Origin: Massilia arenae
GTDB lineage: Bacteria > Pseudomonadota > Gammaproteobacteria > Burkholderiales > Burkholderiaceae_D
DNA: 64,000 bases
NCBI RefSeq assembly: GCF_008014745.1
Contig: NZ_VPFD01000004.1
Span: 124,001-188,000 of the forward strand
Direction: 5' to 3'
Shown: piece after piece, positions 8,518 to 17,541 of the stretch
Layout: each line of letters opens with the position of its first letter
How positions within the stretch are numbered: position 1 is the first letter of the stretch
Notes under the pieces: generated by a model
What the model saw: only the letters and a program-made list of their open reading frames with translations
Databases searched by the model: none
Told to the model about the DNA's origin: nothing
Made by a program: the position numbers and the translations under genes

Positions 8518-10059
8518 TCAGGGCTGCCCCGGTAGCGCGTCGCCGTCGAGTGAGAGTGTTTGTTGGGCGAACGCACTTTGGTAGGCGAGCTCAATTCTGT
8601 TGAGTTCGGCGTCGTCGAGTTCCTGGTAAAGGTGTCGTTTGGACTTTGACAGGGCGCCCCGGTTTTGATGCAGTAGCTTGATCAGCTTATCGAGACGCCG
8701 GTCCGGCATATCGATGACTTCCCTGATTGCCTCGCGAGCCTGATCATAATTGCGAATGAATAAAATTTCTGATGCAAGTTCGGTGGTGATCGTTTCCTGG
8801 ACAGCGTATAGCAGGTAGCCTGCTTGCGTCGTCAAGTCGGGATAACGATAGTAACCGCCAGCTTCGTCCGGGTTGACGATCGTGAGCATCTCGTCATCGT
8901 CGAGCTGGAAGCGTACCACGCGACGTAGAGGCTTGGAAAATGCTTCCAGCGCCCGTTCATACTCGCGTGGATGGTGCAGCATATATGCCGACACAGGCAG
9001 GATCATCCCCTCGGGAACCAGTCCTCCACGAGTCAGGAAATCGTGGATCAGGAAGCGATGGATGCGTCCGTTTCCATCCTCGAAAGGATGGACAAAGACG
9101 AAACCGAATGCGATCAACGCCGCACGTACGATAGGATTGAGTCCGTCTGTTCTCTTCGCACAGTCGAGCAAGCCGGTCATCAGGCTTTCCACCAGCTCGC
9201 CAGGAGGGCAGACGTAATGCACGATAGTCGGCCTGCCTGGCGGTGACTCGCCAACATAGTTCTGATGTCGGCGAAACCCTTGCTGTGCATAACGCGGTTC
9301 GACGATCAGGTTTTGTAGCTGGGTGAGCGAGGTTTCAGACAGTACTTGCGTAAGGGTATCGTTGCCTGCGTTGCGCAAGGCAGCAACGAAGCGTTGCTCA
9401 CGATCCGGCGAAGGCGTTTCGCGTTCGATATCGTACGACGACCGCGTTTCCTTAAAGTAAAGGTAGTCCACCGCCCGTTGAAATAGGACCGGTTCGACCT
9501 GTTGCTTGAACGATTGAAGAGCTTCAGTGAAATCTTTTATCAATAGGCTATTGATCTCTGCATTCCTTCGTACAACCGGCGCAAAATGCCTCGATCCTAG
9601 AAGATTGTCTGTGACCCGCCACCGACTGTCCCGTTGTGGGTGTGCACTCACTAGATAGTTATCGGAACTTAGCAGTTCGACGTAAGTTCCGCCCATCGTG
9701 ACCGACAAAGGCAGTGTCGTGTCACTCAAGAATTCATAGAGATAGCCGATCTGCCGTGTGTATTTGCCGTTGGGTTGCTTTTCGACGTAGTCCAGAACCT
9801 GCTCGGGACCAAGCTTCGCAAAGACTTGCCGCAACATGTCCAAATGCAAATGATCGTATTTCAGCGCAAAGACGATATGTTCAAACGGATCGTCGCCCGG
9901 CCAGTAGGATGGAACGAATACTTCCTGAAGAACGCCGTGTTCGGTCGCAACAGAGCTCGCTCGCCCACCTATATAGGACTCATGCGATATCGGAGAGGTC
10001 GATATCTTGAATTGCTGCCTGAGCCAGGTGTAGCCAACAGGACGATTACTGGTATCCAT
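8518..10059 (-). CDS. Fic-domain protein (predicted AMP transferase)
   Basis: A 513-aa protein with the complete Fic catalytic motif HPFEDGNGRIHR starting at His324, so the catalytic His and the Mg/ATP-binding residues are kept. Fic proteins transfer AMP (sometimes other groups) from nucleotides to target hydroxyls. A large N-terminal region (residues 1-200) has no family I recognise; a helical C-terminus follows. I do not see a clear S/TxxxEG/N inhibitory motif. ATG 10059 (MDTSNRPVGY) is preferred over an in-frame GTG at 10110, though neither has a strong ribosome site. Base composition is visibly lower in GC than its neighbours, suggesting acquisition. It converges with the MBL-fold gene, 14 bases apart. 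Confidence 0.82.
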   Translation of the reverse strand: MDTSNRPVGYTWLRQQFKISTSPISHESYIGGRASSVATEHGVLQEVFVPSYWPGDDPFEHIVFALKYDHLHLDMLRQVFAKLGPEQVLDYVEKQPNGKYTRQIGYLYEFLSDTTLPLSVTMGGTYVELLSSDNYLVSAHPQRDSRWRVTDNLLGSRHFAPVVRRNAEINSLLIKDFTEALQSFKQQVEPVLFQRAVDYLYFKETRSSYDIERETPSPDREQRFVAALRNAGNDTLTQVLSETSLTQLQNLIVEPRYAQQGFRRHQNYVGESPPGRPTIVHYVCPPGELVESLMTGLLDCAKRTDGLNPIVRAALIAFGFVFVHPFEDGNGRIHRFLIHDFLTRGGLVPEGMILPVSAYMLHHPREYERALEAFSKPLRRVVRFQLDDDEMLTIVNPDEAGGYYRYPDLTTQAGYLLYAVQETITTELASEILFIRNYDQAREAIREVIDMPDRRLDKLIKLLHQNRGALSKSKRHLYQELDDAELNRIELAYQSAFAQQTLSLDGDALPGQP

Positions 10060-10110
10060 GCTTTTTGCCGAGACCCGCTCAAAAGTGTTTAAACAGGCTG
10101 AGTCTCGCAC

Positions 10111-10169
10111 AAAAACGTTTTTGCTACAAAAAAAACGTTAAAAAAACGGTGTGATTGATCAAAAACGTT
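10111..10169. repeat. Phased AAAAACGTT repeats upstream of fic
   Basis: AAAAACGTT occurs at 10111-10119 (within the perfect palindrome AAAAACGTTTTT), 10131-10139 and 10161-10169, with a near copy AAAAACGG at 10142-10149. Starts are spaced about 20, 11 and 19 bp, so the copies lie close to one face of the helix. They are in the AT-rich leader/promoter of fic, between fic and the pilC stop, and look like a cooperative operator. Confidence 0.5.
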
Positions 10170-10221
10170 CAGAGCTTGGGACTGCCCTTCGCTCCGTCCG
10201 TGCGCTACAGGTGGCTTTTGC

Positions 10222-11454
10222 CTACACCACCGAGCCCAATTTAAAGATCGGCAAATACATCGCAATCACCAACCCGCCAATCAACACCCCAAGGATCACC
10301 ATAATGAGCGGTTCCATCAACGACGACAATGCCGCCACCGCCTCATCGACCTCATCCTCGAAGAAATCCGCCACCTTGCCCAGCATCGCATCGAGCGACC
10401 CCGACTCTTCGCCGATCTGCACCATCTGGATCACGAGATTCGGGAACACATCCGCATTCTGCATCGACGCAGTCAGGCTGGTGCCCGTGCTGACCTCGTT
10501 CTGGATCTTGCGCGTGGCTTCCAGATAAACCGCATTGCCCGACGCCCCGCCGACCGAGTCGAGCGCCTCGACCAGCGGCACGCCGGCCGCGAACATCGTG
10601 GCCAGGGTGCGCGTCCAGCGCGCGATGGTGGCCTTGCGGATCACGCTGCCGAAGATCGGCAGGCGCAGCAGCAGGCGGTCCATCACCTGCTGCATCTTGA
10701 GCGAGCGGCGCCAGGCCTGGAAGAACAGGTACAGCCCGGCGAACAGCGAGCCGAAGATGATGTACCACCATGCCACCACGAAGTCCGAGATCGCCATCAC
10801 CACCACGGTAGGGGTCGGCAAGTCGGCGCCGAAGCTCGAGAACACCTGCTTGAAGGCCGGCACCACCCAGATCATGATCACGGCGGTGACGACCAGGGCC
10901 ACCGCCAGGATCGCGATCGGATAGGTCAGGGCCGACTTGATCTTGCCCTTGAGCGCCAGCGTCTTTTCCTTGTAGATCGCCAGGCGCGTGAGCAGGTCTT
11001 CCAGGATGCCGGCCTGTTCGCCGGCGCCGACCAGGTTGCAGAACAGCGGGTCGAAGTACAGCGGGAACTTGCGGAAGGCGCGGTTCAGGCTGGTGCCGGT
11101 CTCGACGTCGTTGCGCAGGTCCTGGATCAGCTTGGCCATCGACGGGTTGCTATGTCCCTTGCCGACGATGTCGAACGATTGCAGCAGCGGCACGCCGGCC
11201 TTCATCATGGTCGCGAGCTGGCGCGTAAACATGGTCAGGTCCTTGTCGGTGATTTTCTTGCCGCTGCGGTAGACCTTCTTCTTGACCTTGGTGACCATGA
11301 TGCCCTGGCGGCGCAGGGTCACGTTGACGATCGCCTCGCCGCCGGCGCGCACTTCGCCGCGCACGACGCGCCCGGTCTTGTCCTTGCCTTCCCAGGCGTA
11401 CACGTTCTCCTTGACCTGCGCGCCGCGGCTCTTTGGTTGGTGGGAAGTTGCCAT
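10222..11454 (-). CDS. pilC: Type IV pilus inner-membrane platform protein PilC
   Basis: A 410-aa protein of the GspF/PilC family with two T2SSF domains: TMFTRQLATMMKAGVPLLQS (~residues 74-93) and the repeat ARWTRTLATMFAAGVPLVEA. Three long hydrophobic segments (ALTYPIAILAVALVVTAVIM, the VVAWWYIIFGSLF region, and the C-terminal IMVILGVLIGGLVIAMYLPI) are visible. It anchors the pilus machine and couples the PilB motor to pilin assembly. It begins 35 bases after pilB. In many relatives pilD and coaE follow; here the Fic region follows instead. Confidence 0.93.
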   Translation of the reverse strand: MATSHQPKSRGAQVKENVYAWEGKDKTGRVVRGEVRAGGEAIVNVTLRRQGIMVTKVKKKVYRSGKKITDKDLTMFTRQLATMMKAGVPLLQSFDIVGKGHSNPSMAKLIQDLRNDVETGTSLNRAFRKFPLYFDPLFCNLVGAGEQAGILEDLLTRLAIYKEKTLALKGKIKSALTYPIAILAVALVVTAVIMIWVVPAFKQVFSSFGADLPTPTVVVMAISDFVVAWWYIIFGSLFAGLYLFFQAWRRSLKMQQVMDRLLLRLPIFGSVIRKATIARWTRTLATMFAAGVPLVEALDSVGGASGNAVYLEATRKIQNEVSTGTSLTASMQNADVFPNLVIQMVQIGEESGSLDAMLGKVADFFEDEVDEAVAALSSLMEPLIMVILGVLIGGLVIAMYLPIFKLGSVV

Positions 11455-11489
11455 GTATTCGTGTTCCTGTTTGCAGTTTGACTGCGGTC

Positions 11490-13217
11490 TTATTCGTTGG
11501 TGCAGCCAAGCACTTCTTCAACGCTGGTCAGCCCCTGTTTCACTTTCAGCAGGCCCGAGCGGCGCAAGGAGTTGACACCTTCCTTCTCGGCCTGGGCCGC
11601 GATCTCCATGGAATTGCCGTTGGCTAGGATCAGTGCCTCGATACTAGGGGAGATCGGCATGATCTGGTAGATGCCGACGCGCCCCTTGTAGCCCGAACCC
11701 AGGCAGCGGTCGCAGCCGACCGGGCCATACGGACGCCAGTCGCCGTCCAGGTCGCTCTCGCGGTAACCGGCGGCCAGCAGGGCCTCGCGGCTGGTCTCGA
11801 GCGGCTGCTTGCAGCTGCACAGGCGCCGCGCCAGGCGCTGGGCCGTGATCAGGATCACCGACGAAGCGATGTTGAACGGGGCCACGCCCATGTTCATCAG
11901 GCGCGTCAGGGTCGATGGCGCATCGTTGGTGTGCAGGGTCGAGAACACCATGTGGCCGGTCTGGGCGGCCTTGATCGCGATGTCGGCCGTTTCCAGGTCA
12001 CGGATTTCGCCGACCATGATGATGTCGGGATCCTGGCGCAGGAAGGATTTCAGCGCCACCGGGAAGGTCAGGCCGGCCCTGTCGTTGACGTTGACCTGGT
12101 TCACGCCCGGCAGGTTGATCTCGGCCGGGTCTTCCGCAGTCGAAATATTAATGCCTGGCTTGTTCAGCAGGTTCAGGCAGCTGTACAGCGACACGGTCTT
12201 GCCCGAACCGGTCGGTCCTGTCACCAGCACCATGCCGTAGGGACGGGTGATCGCGTCCAGCAGCAGCGCCTTCTGGTCCGGGTCGTAGCCGAGCGCGTCG
12301 ATGCCCATCTGGGCCTGGGTCGCGTCCAGGATACGCATCACGGTCTTTTCGCCGAACAGCGTCGGCAAGGTGCTGACACGGAAATCGATGGCGCGCGTGG
12401 CCGACAGGATCAGCCGCATGCGGCCGTCCTGCGGCACCCGCTTTTCGGCGATGTCGAGGCGCGCCAGCACCTTGATGCGCGACACCAGCTTTTCGCGGAT
12501 CGACAGCGGCGGCATCGCGTGGTCGCGCAGCACGCCGTCGACCCGCAGGCGGATCCGGTAATACTTTTCGTAGGGCTCGAAGTGGATGTCCGACGCGCCC
12601 ATCTGCACCGCATCCATCAGGATCTTGTTCAGGAAGCGCACGATCGGCGCGTCCTCGACGTCGCTGGCGGCCTCGGCCGGTGTTGCCGACTGCTGGTCTT
12701 CCTCGGCGAATTCGATATCGGCGTCGTCGCCTGCCAGCTCGCTCAAATCCTGTTCGGCGCCCTTGGCGATCGCGGCCAGCAGATTCAATAGCGCGTCGTG
12801 CGGCACGATCACCGGCTCGACCGTCGCCTCGCTCTGGAACTTGATCTGGTCCAGGGCCTGGGTATTGGTCGGGTCGGACAGCGCGACTGACAGCTTGTTG
12901 CCGCGCTTGGCCAGCGCGATCACGCGCTGGGCCTGCATCAGCCTGGCGTCGATGGCGCTGGTGGGCAGGAACTCCGGCGCGAAGGCCGACAGGTCGAACA
13001 GCGGATAGCCGAAGGTCTCGGCGCAGAAGGCGGCCAGTGCGCGCGGCTCGATCGCGCCGCTGGCGAGCACGGCGTCGATGAAGGCGGTCTTCTCCAGGAC
13101 CGCCTTCTTGTGCAGCATGTCCGCCTGCGCGGCGCTCAGGCGATTGGCCTGTACCAGCGCGCGCGCCAGGCCCGACAGCGGGGTGCCGGTGGTCGTGTTG
13201 GGGAGGACTGCTGCCAT
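11490..13217 (-). CDS. pilB: Type IV pilus extension ATPase PilB
   Basis: A 575-aa AAA+-like secretion ATPase. N-terminal MshEN-type domain, then the motor with Walker A GPTGSGKT (Lys340), Walker B region IIMVGEIRDLETA, His box TGHMVFSTLHTN, and the tetracysteine zinc site (CSC and CDRCLGSGYKGR). ATG 13217 (MAAVLPNTTTG) is chosen because relatives start there; the frame extends 12 codons further. It powers pilin polymerisation for twitching, adhesion and DNA uptake. Confidence 0.94.
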   Translation of the reverse strand: MAAVLPNTTTGTPLSGLARALVQANRLSAAQADMLHKKAVLEKTAFIDAVLASGAIEPRALAAFCAETFGYPLFDLSAFAPEFLPTSAIDARLMQAQRVIALAKRGNKLSVALSDPTNTQALDQIKFQSEATVEPVIVPHDALLNLLAAIAKGAEQDLSELAGDDADIEFAEEDQQSATPAEAASDVEDAPIVRFLNKILMDAVQMGASDIHFEPYEKYYRIRLRVDGVLRDHAMPPLSIREKLVSRIKVLARLDIAEKRVPQDGRMRLILSATRAIDFRVSTLPTLFGEKTVMRILDATQAQMGIDALGYDPDQKALLLDAITRPYGMVLVTGPTGSGKTVSLYSCLNLLNKPGINISTAEDPAEINLPGVNQVNVNDRAGLTFPVALKSFLRQDPDIIMVGEIRDLETADIAIKAAQTGHMVFSTLHTNDAPSTLTRLMNMGVAPFNIASSVILITAQRLARRLCSCKQPLETSREALLAAGYRESDLDGDWRPYGPVGCDRCLGSGYKGRVGIYQIMPISPSIEALILANGNSMEIAAQAEKEGVNSLRRSGLLKVKQGLTSVEEVLGCTNE

Positions 13218-13358
13218 ATGCGCCGTGTGTGGGAACCTCAGGGGAAACGACAAGGGCGCCGGGCGGGCCGGCGGACCAACGGATCATGCCTATAGGCACT
13301 TACTTTGTAAAGGATTTGGTGCTGCCCAGATGCGTCCATACCACGTGGACGAATTGGC

Positions 13359-13382
13359 ATTCCGGGCAGGATCGCCCGGAAT
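13359..13382 (-). terminator. Stem-loop downstream of the chemoreceptor
   Basis: ATTCCGGGC, loop AGGATC, GCCCGGAAT: a perfect 9-bp stem about 40 bases past the chemoreceptor stop and before pilB. There is no clear T-run, so the terminator call is tentative. Confidence 0.42.
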
Positions 13383-13419
13383 GGATGGGCCGGTATTGCG
13401 GTGCTTCGCGTGTTGGGCG

Positions 13420-14988
13420 TTAAGCTCGATGTAACAGTCTTGGCAAAGCTTTCACGGTCGTGGTCGGTTCGGAAACCTGCAGCCTGAACACCGCCAGCGC
13501 GTCGGTCAGTTGCCCGGTCTGGTCGGTCAGCGACTCTGCCGCCGCCGACGCCTCTTCGACCAGGGCCGCGTTCTGCTGGGTCATCTCGTCGATGCTGCCG
13601 ATCGCGCGGCCGATGTCTTCGATGCCCGCATGCTGGCGCGCGCCGGCATCGGCGATCTCGCGCATGATGAGCTGCACCTTGCGCACCGCATCCACGATCT
13701 GTTCCATCGTGGCCCCGGCTTCGCCCACCAGCGCGCTGCCGGCGCCGACCTTCGCCACCGAGTCGCCGATCAGTTCCTTGATTTCCCTGGCCGCCGCCGC
13801 CGAGCGGTGGGCCAGCGTGCGCACCTCGCTGGCCACGACCGCGAAGCCGCGGCCCTGTTCGCCGGCGCGTGCCGCTTCCACCGCCGCATTCAGCGCCAGG
13901 ATATTGGTCTGGAAGGCGATGCCGTCGATGGTGGCGATGATCTCGACGATCTTCCTTGACGAGGCGTCGATGTCGCCCATCGTGGTCACCACGCCGCCCA
14001 CCACGGCGCCGCCGCGGGTGGCGATATCGGTGGCCGTGGCCACCAGGGCATTGGCCTGGCCGGCGTTGGCGGCGTTCTGGCGCACGGCGCCGGTCAGCTC
14101 TTCCATCGCGCGCGTGGTGCGGTCCAGGCTCGCCGCCTGCGATTCGGTGCGCCGCGCCAGGTCGGCGTTGCCGCTGGCGATCTCGGTGCTGGCGCTGGCG
14201 ATGGTGTCGGCCGAGCCCTTGATGCCCGCCACCAGCGTTGCCAGGCGTTCGCGCATGTCCTTCAGCGCCACCAGCAGGCTGTCGTTGTCGCCTGCTTCGA
14301 TCCGGATGTCCATCGACAGGTCGCCGGCGGCCACCGCCTGCGCGATCTCGCGCGCATAGGCCGGCTCGCCGCCCAGCTGGCGCCAGATGGTGCGCACCAC
14401 GAACCACGACGTGATCGCCAGCGCGGACAACACCGCCAGGGCGCTGGCGACCATCGCCACCAGCGTGTTGCGCACGCTATCCTGGCTGGCGGCGATGCCG
14501 GCCGCGAACTGGCGCTGGGCGCCATCGACGGTCTTGGCCAGGTCGGCGTTCAGGGACGCCAGCGCCGCCTGCATCTTGCCGACCGTCGCCTGCGGGTCGC
14601 CCTGTTCCATCTCGAGCATGATGCGGGCGGACGACAGGGCAGGCGCGTAATAGGCGTCGAATTCTTGTTTGAGGCGTGCGCCGGTGGCCGCATGGCCGGG
14701 GATCTGGCCGAGCTTGTCGAGGTCGGCGCGCACCTTGGCCGCCTGCGTGCCGACCTGCTCGATGCGCGCCTTGTCGCCTTCGGTGACGGCATCGGTCAGG
14801 CCTTCGGTGACGGCGGCGATGTCGAGGGTGACGGCCTTGACAGCATCCATCAGCGGATAGTCCACGGTTTCGGTGGTGGTGATCGACGCCAGCGCACCGT
14901 TGGCGATCGTCACGCTGGCGCCGGCCCCGAGGCCGAAGATGATGGCGGAAATGACGGGCAGTGCCCAGATCCTGCGCTTGATGCTCAT
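13420..14988 (-). CDS. Methyl-accepting chemotaxis protein
   Basis: A 522-aa chemoreceptor: N-terminal transmembrane helix (residues ~8-30), a ~150-residue helical periplasmic sensor region, a second membrane helix ([20 protein letters not shown]), a HAMP segment ([14 protein letters not shown]) and the long signalling coiled coil with the conserved hairpin [23 protein letters not shown] 14988 (MSIKRRIW) is chosen because the membrane helix begins there; the open frame upstream overlaps the next gene. It lies 94 bases after the phosphate-binding-like gene and is probably the last gene of a porin/binding-protein/receptor operon, which suggests taxis to the same ligand. Confidence 0.9.
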   Translation of the reverse strand: MSIKRRIWALPVISAIIFGLGAGASVTIANGALASITTTETVDYPLMDAVKAVTLDIAAVTEGLTDAVTEGDKARIEQVGTQAAKVRADLDKLGQIPGHAATGARLKQEFDAYYAPALSSARIMLEMEQGDPQATVGKMQAALASLNADLAKTVDGAQRQFAAGIAASQDSVRNTLVAMVASALAVLSALAITSWFVVRTIWRQLGGEPAYAREIAQAVAAGDLSMDIRIEAGDNDSLLVALKDMRERLATLVAGIKGSADTIASASTEIASGNADLARRTESQAASLDRTTRAMEELTGAVRQNAANAGQANALVATATDIATRGGAVVGGVVTTMGDIDASSRKIVEIIATIDGIAFQTNILALNAAVEAARAGEQGRGFAVVASEVRTLAHRSAAAAREIKELIGDSVAKVGAGSALVGEAGATMEQIVDAVRKVQLIMREIADAGARQHAGIEDIGRAIGSIDEMTQQNAALVEEASAAAESLTDQTGQLTDALAVFRLQVSEPTTTVKALPRLLHRA

Positions 14989-15082
14989 GTTGTTCTTCCG
15001 GATATGCGAGACCCGCCGGCGGCGCTTGCCGCGGCGGGTCGACTGGGCAGCGCGGCGATGCCGGCTGCCTGGTAAATACCGC

Positions 15083-15487
15083 TTACTGCGCGGTGTGGAC
15101 GACCTTGACCGTCGCGTCGACCGCGCTCTTGTCGATATAGCCGATCGCTTTCGGGTTTGCGGCAACGGCCGCCTTGACGGCCGCGTTGTCGGCGACTTCC
15201 TTCGGCATCGTGGCCTTGCCGGTGAACACCAGCTTGGACCACAGGGCCTTGGCCTGGGCCGCGTCCTTGTCAGCCACCTTCTTGTAGAAGTCCGCGCGGA
15301 GCGGCGCGCCATCCGGCTGGTCGATCGGCGTCATGGCCGTCGATTTACCGAGGAAGAACTGGGCGACTTGCTCCTTGGTCATGCTGCTCTCGGCCGCCTT
15401 GGGATTGACGACCACGACCACCTGGGCCAGCGCCGGGACGGCGGTGAAGCTTGCTGCCGCGCATGCGGCAAGTATCCATTTATTCAT
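15083..15487 (-). CDS. Small PstS-like phosphate-binding domain protein
   Basis: A 134-aa exported protein: signal peptide [22 protein letters not shown], then a single short lobe resembling the phosphate ABC transporter binding protein family ([30 protein letters not shown] and the C-terminal [13 protein letters not shown]). It is far shorter than full PstS (~340 aa), so it probably works as a periplasmic ligand-binding partner of the neighbouring porin or chemoreceptor, not as an ABC transporter component. It lies 10 bases after the porin stop. Ligand identity is inferred. Confidence 0.8.
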   Translation of the reverse strand: MNKWILAACAAASFTAVPALAQVVVVVNPKAAESSMTKEQVAQFFLGKSTAMTPIDQPDGAPLRADFYKKVADKDAAQAKALWSKLVFTGKATMPKEVADNAAVKAAVAANPKAIGYIDKSAVDATVKVVHTAQ

Positions 15488-15497
15488 GCTCGCTCCC

Positions 15498-16739
15498 TTA
15501 GAACACGAAGTCGAGGGCCACCGCGCCCACGGTCACGGGACCGGAGAAGCCCGGCTGTGCATTGATGAACAGGCCGTTTCCGCTTGGCTTGACGCGGTCG
15601 ACCTGGACCTTGAGCGCCACCGAGCTGGCGAAATCCCAGCGCACGCCGATGGTGTCGGTGGTCTGCTCGCCCTGGCCCACGCCCGAGAACGGGATGCGGC
15701 GCACCGCGCCACCCAGCTGCAGGAGAGTCGGGGTGCAGGCTGCGGGATAGCCCGCCGGGCAGGCCGCAGGCACGGTATTGTTGATGGCGCCGTCGATCTT
15801 CAGTTCAGACCGCGTGTAGTAGGGCAAGAATTTGCCGATGCGGTAGCCGCCCATCACGTACCAGGAGGTGGTGTCGTTGATATAGGTCTCGGTCTTGCGC
15901 TTGGCGAACTCGGTCTGGAGCACGAAGTTGTTCCAGTCGGCGGTCAGGCCGATCGAATTGAAGGTGCCTTTGGCATCCTTGGCTTCGATCCGGCCGGCCA
16001 GGTCGGTCAGCTGTGGCAGGCGGTAGCCGGCGCCGGCGGCGCGCAGCGAACCGACCAGCGTGTTGAGCGTTGCCAGGTCGTCCACCGTGATCTTGGTGCG
16101 GGCGTGGCCGATGCGCAGGGTGAACGGGCCGTTTTCGGCCACGACGTTCAGCGCCAGGATGTCCTTGCCGCGCACGTGGAAGTTGCCGACCGGTGTCTTG
16201 ATCTTGCCAGCCGCCAGTTGCGAGGTGATGCTGGTGTTGCCGTAGTCGTGGCGCCAGGTGATGTCGGCGCCATCGACGCTGTTGAACGGCACTTGCGAGT
16301 ACAGCTCGGACGGCGGGCGCAGCATGGTGTTGGCGTAGCCGACGTTGCGGTAGTCCGAGATCATGAAGACCGGCAGGCCGACGCGGCCGACGCGCACGCT
16401 CAGCTCGTCCGAGATGCGGAACTTGGCGAATGCCCAGCTCAGCTCGGCGCCGTAGTGCTCTTCGGCATCCTGGCGCACCAGGCCCTGGGCGGTCAGGGAC
16501 AGCCAGTTGTTGACGGTGTAATCGGCTTGCAGGCCGAGGTTGGAATCGACGCCGGTGCGGAAGTTGTCGGCGGCGCCGCTGGCCTGGTTCGGGCGGCCGA
16601 ACTGTGCGCGGTCATCGTCCGACCAGGTCAGGGCGGCGGTGCCGAAACCACTGACTTTGACGGCATTATCTTGCGCCTGGGCCATCGCAGGGACGACCAA
16701 GGGGAGCGCCAGCAGGCTGGCGAGAATCTTTTTGTTCAT
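15498..16739 (-). CDS. Outer-membrane porin-like beta-barrel protein
   Basis: A 413-aa protein with signal peptide MNKKILASLLALPLVVPAMAQAQ, alternating beta-strand pattern throughout and a C-terminal VALDFVF ending in Phe, the usual outer-membrane insertion signal. N-terminal VKVSGFGTAALTWSDDD resembles proteobacterial porin/OprO-like barrels. Two Cys (CPAGYPAACTP) sit in a probable external loop. First gene of the operon with the PstS-like protein and the chemoreceptor; a Pho-box-like sequence lies 109 bp upstream. Confidence 0.82.
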   Translation of the reverse strand: MNKKILASLLALPLVVPAMAQAQDNAVKVSGFGTAALTWSDDDRAQFGRPNQASGAADNFRTGVDSNLGLQADYTVNNWLSLTAQGLVRQDAEEHYGAELSWAFAKFRISDELSVRVGRVGLPVFMISDYRNVGYANTMLRPPSELYSQVPFNSVDGADITWRHDYGNTSITSQLAAGKIKTPVGNFHVRGKDILALNVVAENGPFTLRIGHARTKITVDDLATLNTLVGSLRAAGAGYRLPQLTDLAGRIEAKDAKGTFNSIGLTADWNNFVLQTEFAKRKTETYINDTTSWYVMGGYRIGKFLPYYTRSELKIDGAINNTVPAACPAGYPAACTPTLLQLGGAVRRIPFSGVGQGEQTTDTIGVRWDFASSVALKVQVDRVKPSGNGLFINAQPGFSGPVTVGAVALDFVF

Positions 16740-16847
16740 TACGGAGGTGTGACTGAATCTGTTACGTGAGCTGCTAGGGAAGATGCGCTTGCAAGGGCAG
16801 CAGGCATGGGCGCTGGAAATTATTCTATCCAGACGGGAATTTTCGCA

Positions 16848-16865
16848 GCAACAGATTTATGACAA
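16848..16865 (-). promoter_or_regulatory. Pho-box-like PhoB site upstream of the porin operon
   Basis: Read on the minus strand the 18 bases are TTGTCATAAATCTGTTGC, matching 14 of 18 positions of the PhoB consensus CTGTCATAAATCTGTCAT, including the whole first repeat apart from its first base. It sits about 110 bp upstream of the porin start, in the right orientation. Assigned by motif only. Confidence 0.5.
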
Positions 16866-16929
16866 TTGGAGAGATTTCCAGATGTAATGACGTTTTTTGT
16901 GGCTGGATTGACACATAGCGTTGTCAGTA

Positions 16930-17487
16930 TCAGTTCCACCAATGACAAGTCGGTCCCGCTGTCGGCAATCTGGCCTGCACCGCTTCGTGGACGATGCCGG
17001 CGCCGACCGCCTCTTCGGCGGTATAGATCCGGGCCTGGCCGGTCAGGTGCGGCCGGATGTCGGTTTCATGGCCTGCCTCGCGGGTGGCCTCGCGGAAGAT
17101 GCTGGCATAGCGTTCGGCATCGAAATCCAGGCACTCGCGCCACTCCGACACGCGCGCATGGTCGGCCGCCACCATGTTGCCGAAACCCCAGTGCATTGGA
17201 TGGACCAGGAAGCGCGTCCCGGGGCAGGCATAGCGCTTCTGGCCGGCCAAAAAGATCACCACGCCGACCGATTCGACGCTGCCGATATTGTGGGTGGTGA
17301 GCGGTATCGGCAGGGACTTCAGGAAGAAGTAGAGCGCGAAGCCGGCCGTCATATTGCCGCCCTCGGTCGACATATGCAGCGCGATCTCGGTCGCGCCTTT
17401 TTGCAACGCCTCCAGGCAGCAGTTGCGCACCGTGCAGGCGGAGTTGTGGTTGATCGGGCCGATGAAATGAACGATGTGCAATGCCAT
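16930..17487 (-). CDS. ClpP-like serine protease, stand-alone
   Basis: A 185-aa member of the ClpP/crotonase fold. Ser73 in IGSVESVG corresponds to the ClpP nucleophile and His96 in FLVHPMH to the catalytic His; an Asp follows in DFDAERY. Overall similarity to housekeeping ClpP is distant (MSTEGGNMTAGFALYFFLKS replaces the usual NSPGG region). ATG 17487 (MALHIVHF) is preferred because GGAGAGG precedes it. No Clp ATPase is adjacent. Targets are unknown. Confidence 0.7.
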   Translation of the reverse strand: MALHIVHFIGPINHNSACTVRNCCLEALQKGATEIALHMSTEGGNMTAGFALYFFLKSLPIPLTTHNIGSVESVGVVIFLAGQKRYACPGTRFLVHPMHWGFGNMVAADHARVSEWRECLDFDAERYASIFREATREAGHETDIRPHLTGQARIYTAEEAVGAGIVHEAVQARLPTAGPTCHWWN

Positions 17488-17541
17488 GTGCGCGCCTCTC
17501 CTCCAGCGGTAGTATCCGGCACCCAAGCATAGCAATTTTCG

